Assembly: GCA_019914995.1 (NCBI GenBank)
Contig: CM034144.1
Span: forward strand, 2,697,489 to 2,761,488
Source of the DNA: Acanthochlamys bracteata
Lineage: Eukaryota; Streptophyta; Magnoliopsida; Pandanales; Velloziaceae
Direction of reading: 5' to 3'
Length of the DNA: 64,000 bases
Position 1 is the stretch's first letter. Each line of letters starts with the position of its first letter. The translations under genes and the position numbers were made by a program. The notes beneath the pieces are model-generated. The model had not been told where the DNA came from. It did not search any database and worked only from the letters and a program-made list of their open reading frames with translations. Of this stretch, positions 63,492 to 64,000 are shown in pieces.

Positions 63492-64000
63492 ATTCCAGTG
63501 ATTATTTGGTATGTTTGAGTCCTTTCCCTTCGTCATCCCGGAGATTGGACTTGATATGTTAGTTATATAAGAAATTTCATGGTCTTGTAATATTTATGTG
63601 AATTTTCTTCTAGTTGAAGTCTATAATGTGCCTACGTGGCATCAAGAACAGCCTTTTAAGAAATACAAGTAGAACAGAGCCTGGAAAACTTGTTGGTTGC
63701 CGGTTCTATTTCAATTTGTCGGTGGTGCGATGTCCTTATTATCCAAGTTGAACGGCAGTTGCAGCCTTACAACATGTATGTTTCTTTGGTTATTTTATAT
63801 TTATGAAACCCTTGGTTCTTGGAGCATATATTGTTCACAAGAATGAGCCAAATTTTAGGTCTGGCGAAAAGCTATTATGTTAGGCCTCCATTAACAGGAG
63901 CCTCCTGCCTTTTTCGTATTTCGCATATTGGAGACCCATGGACCTGGTAATAGCTTCCTTTCTCTTGTAATGTAGTCCTTTTCTCATATTTAAACATTTT
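63492..64000 (+). other. 3' untranslated region and downstream flank of the dioxygenase
   Basis: T-rich sequence follows the stop. I see no further gene before the window ends, and no certain polyadenylation signal. Confidence 0.5.

Noticed and set aside
1-64000. CRISPR arrays, bacterial operons and tRNA or rRNA genes
   Set aside because: No spaced direct repeats of CRISPR type, no bacterial gene layout and no sequence I could fold by eye into a tRNA. A covariance-model scan was not possible, so a missed tRNA cannot be excluded.

Overview
This is plant nuclear DNA, most likely from a dicot. It is AT-rich and has GT-AG introns of very uneven size. It holds two intact, conserved plant genes, a decayed expansin gene, and several classes of plant transposon. 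No bacterial, viral or organellar gene set is present. The species cannot be told from the sequence.

Layout. Positions 1 to about 6,750 hold a Mutator-like (MULE) transposon with very long inverted repeats (more than 1.7 kb per arm). The outer part of each arm is a CpG-rich array of roughly 100-125 bp subrepeats. The arms enclose a FAR1/FHY3-type transposase gene with readable splice sites, killed by one frameshift and two stops. At about 7,960-8,610 there is a decayed Ty1/copia fragment on the minus strand. Positions 8,751-14,873 hold a rearranged Ty3/gypsy element: a partial LTR, an inverted LTR with inverted 3' internal sequence, then a full-length decayed element. The whole complex lies between two copies of a 44-bp sequence. 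An alpha-expansin pseudogene (17,743-18,752) lies among copies of a 164-178 bp satellite-like repeat, one at 16.9 kb and four in tandem at 19.5-20.16 kb. From 20.2 to 26.4 kb the DNA is AT-rich and holds several MITE-like elements.

The first intact gene (26,432-46,643, plus strand, 15 exons, 577 codons) encodes a GH47 alpha-mannosidase-like protein of the EDEM class, best matched to plant MNS5. The EDEM class acts in ER quality control of glycoproteins. Its ninth intron is 9.8 kb and carries an antisense RTE-type LINE fragment; its last intron is 4.4 kb. The intergenic region at 49.8-56.1 kb is another old Ty3/gypsy element. Its 3' LTR ends about 320 bp before the second intact gene (56,435-63,491, plus strand, 12 exons, 328 codons), a 2-oxoglutarate/Fe(II) dioxygenase with a complete HxD...H...RxS active site. 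Its introns hold a Tourist-like MITE with TTA target duplications, a sense RTE-type LINE fragment, and a hAT-like MITE with a perfect 8-bp target duplication.

The two intact genes have no evident shared pathway. Both exon models keep an open frame through every junction. The most unusual structures are the long-armed MULE with its CpG-rich arrays, the inverted gypsy complex flanked by a 44-bp repeat, the satellite-like repeat around the expansin relic, and the LTR placed as a possible promoter for the dioxygenase. I found no clear new defence or metabolic system.
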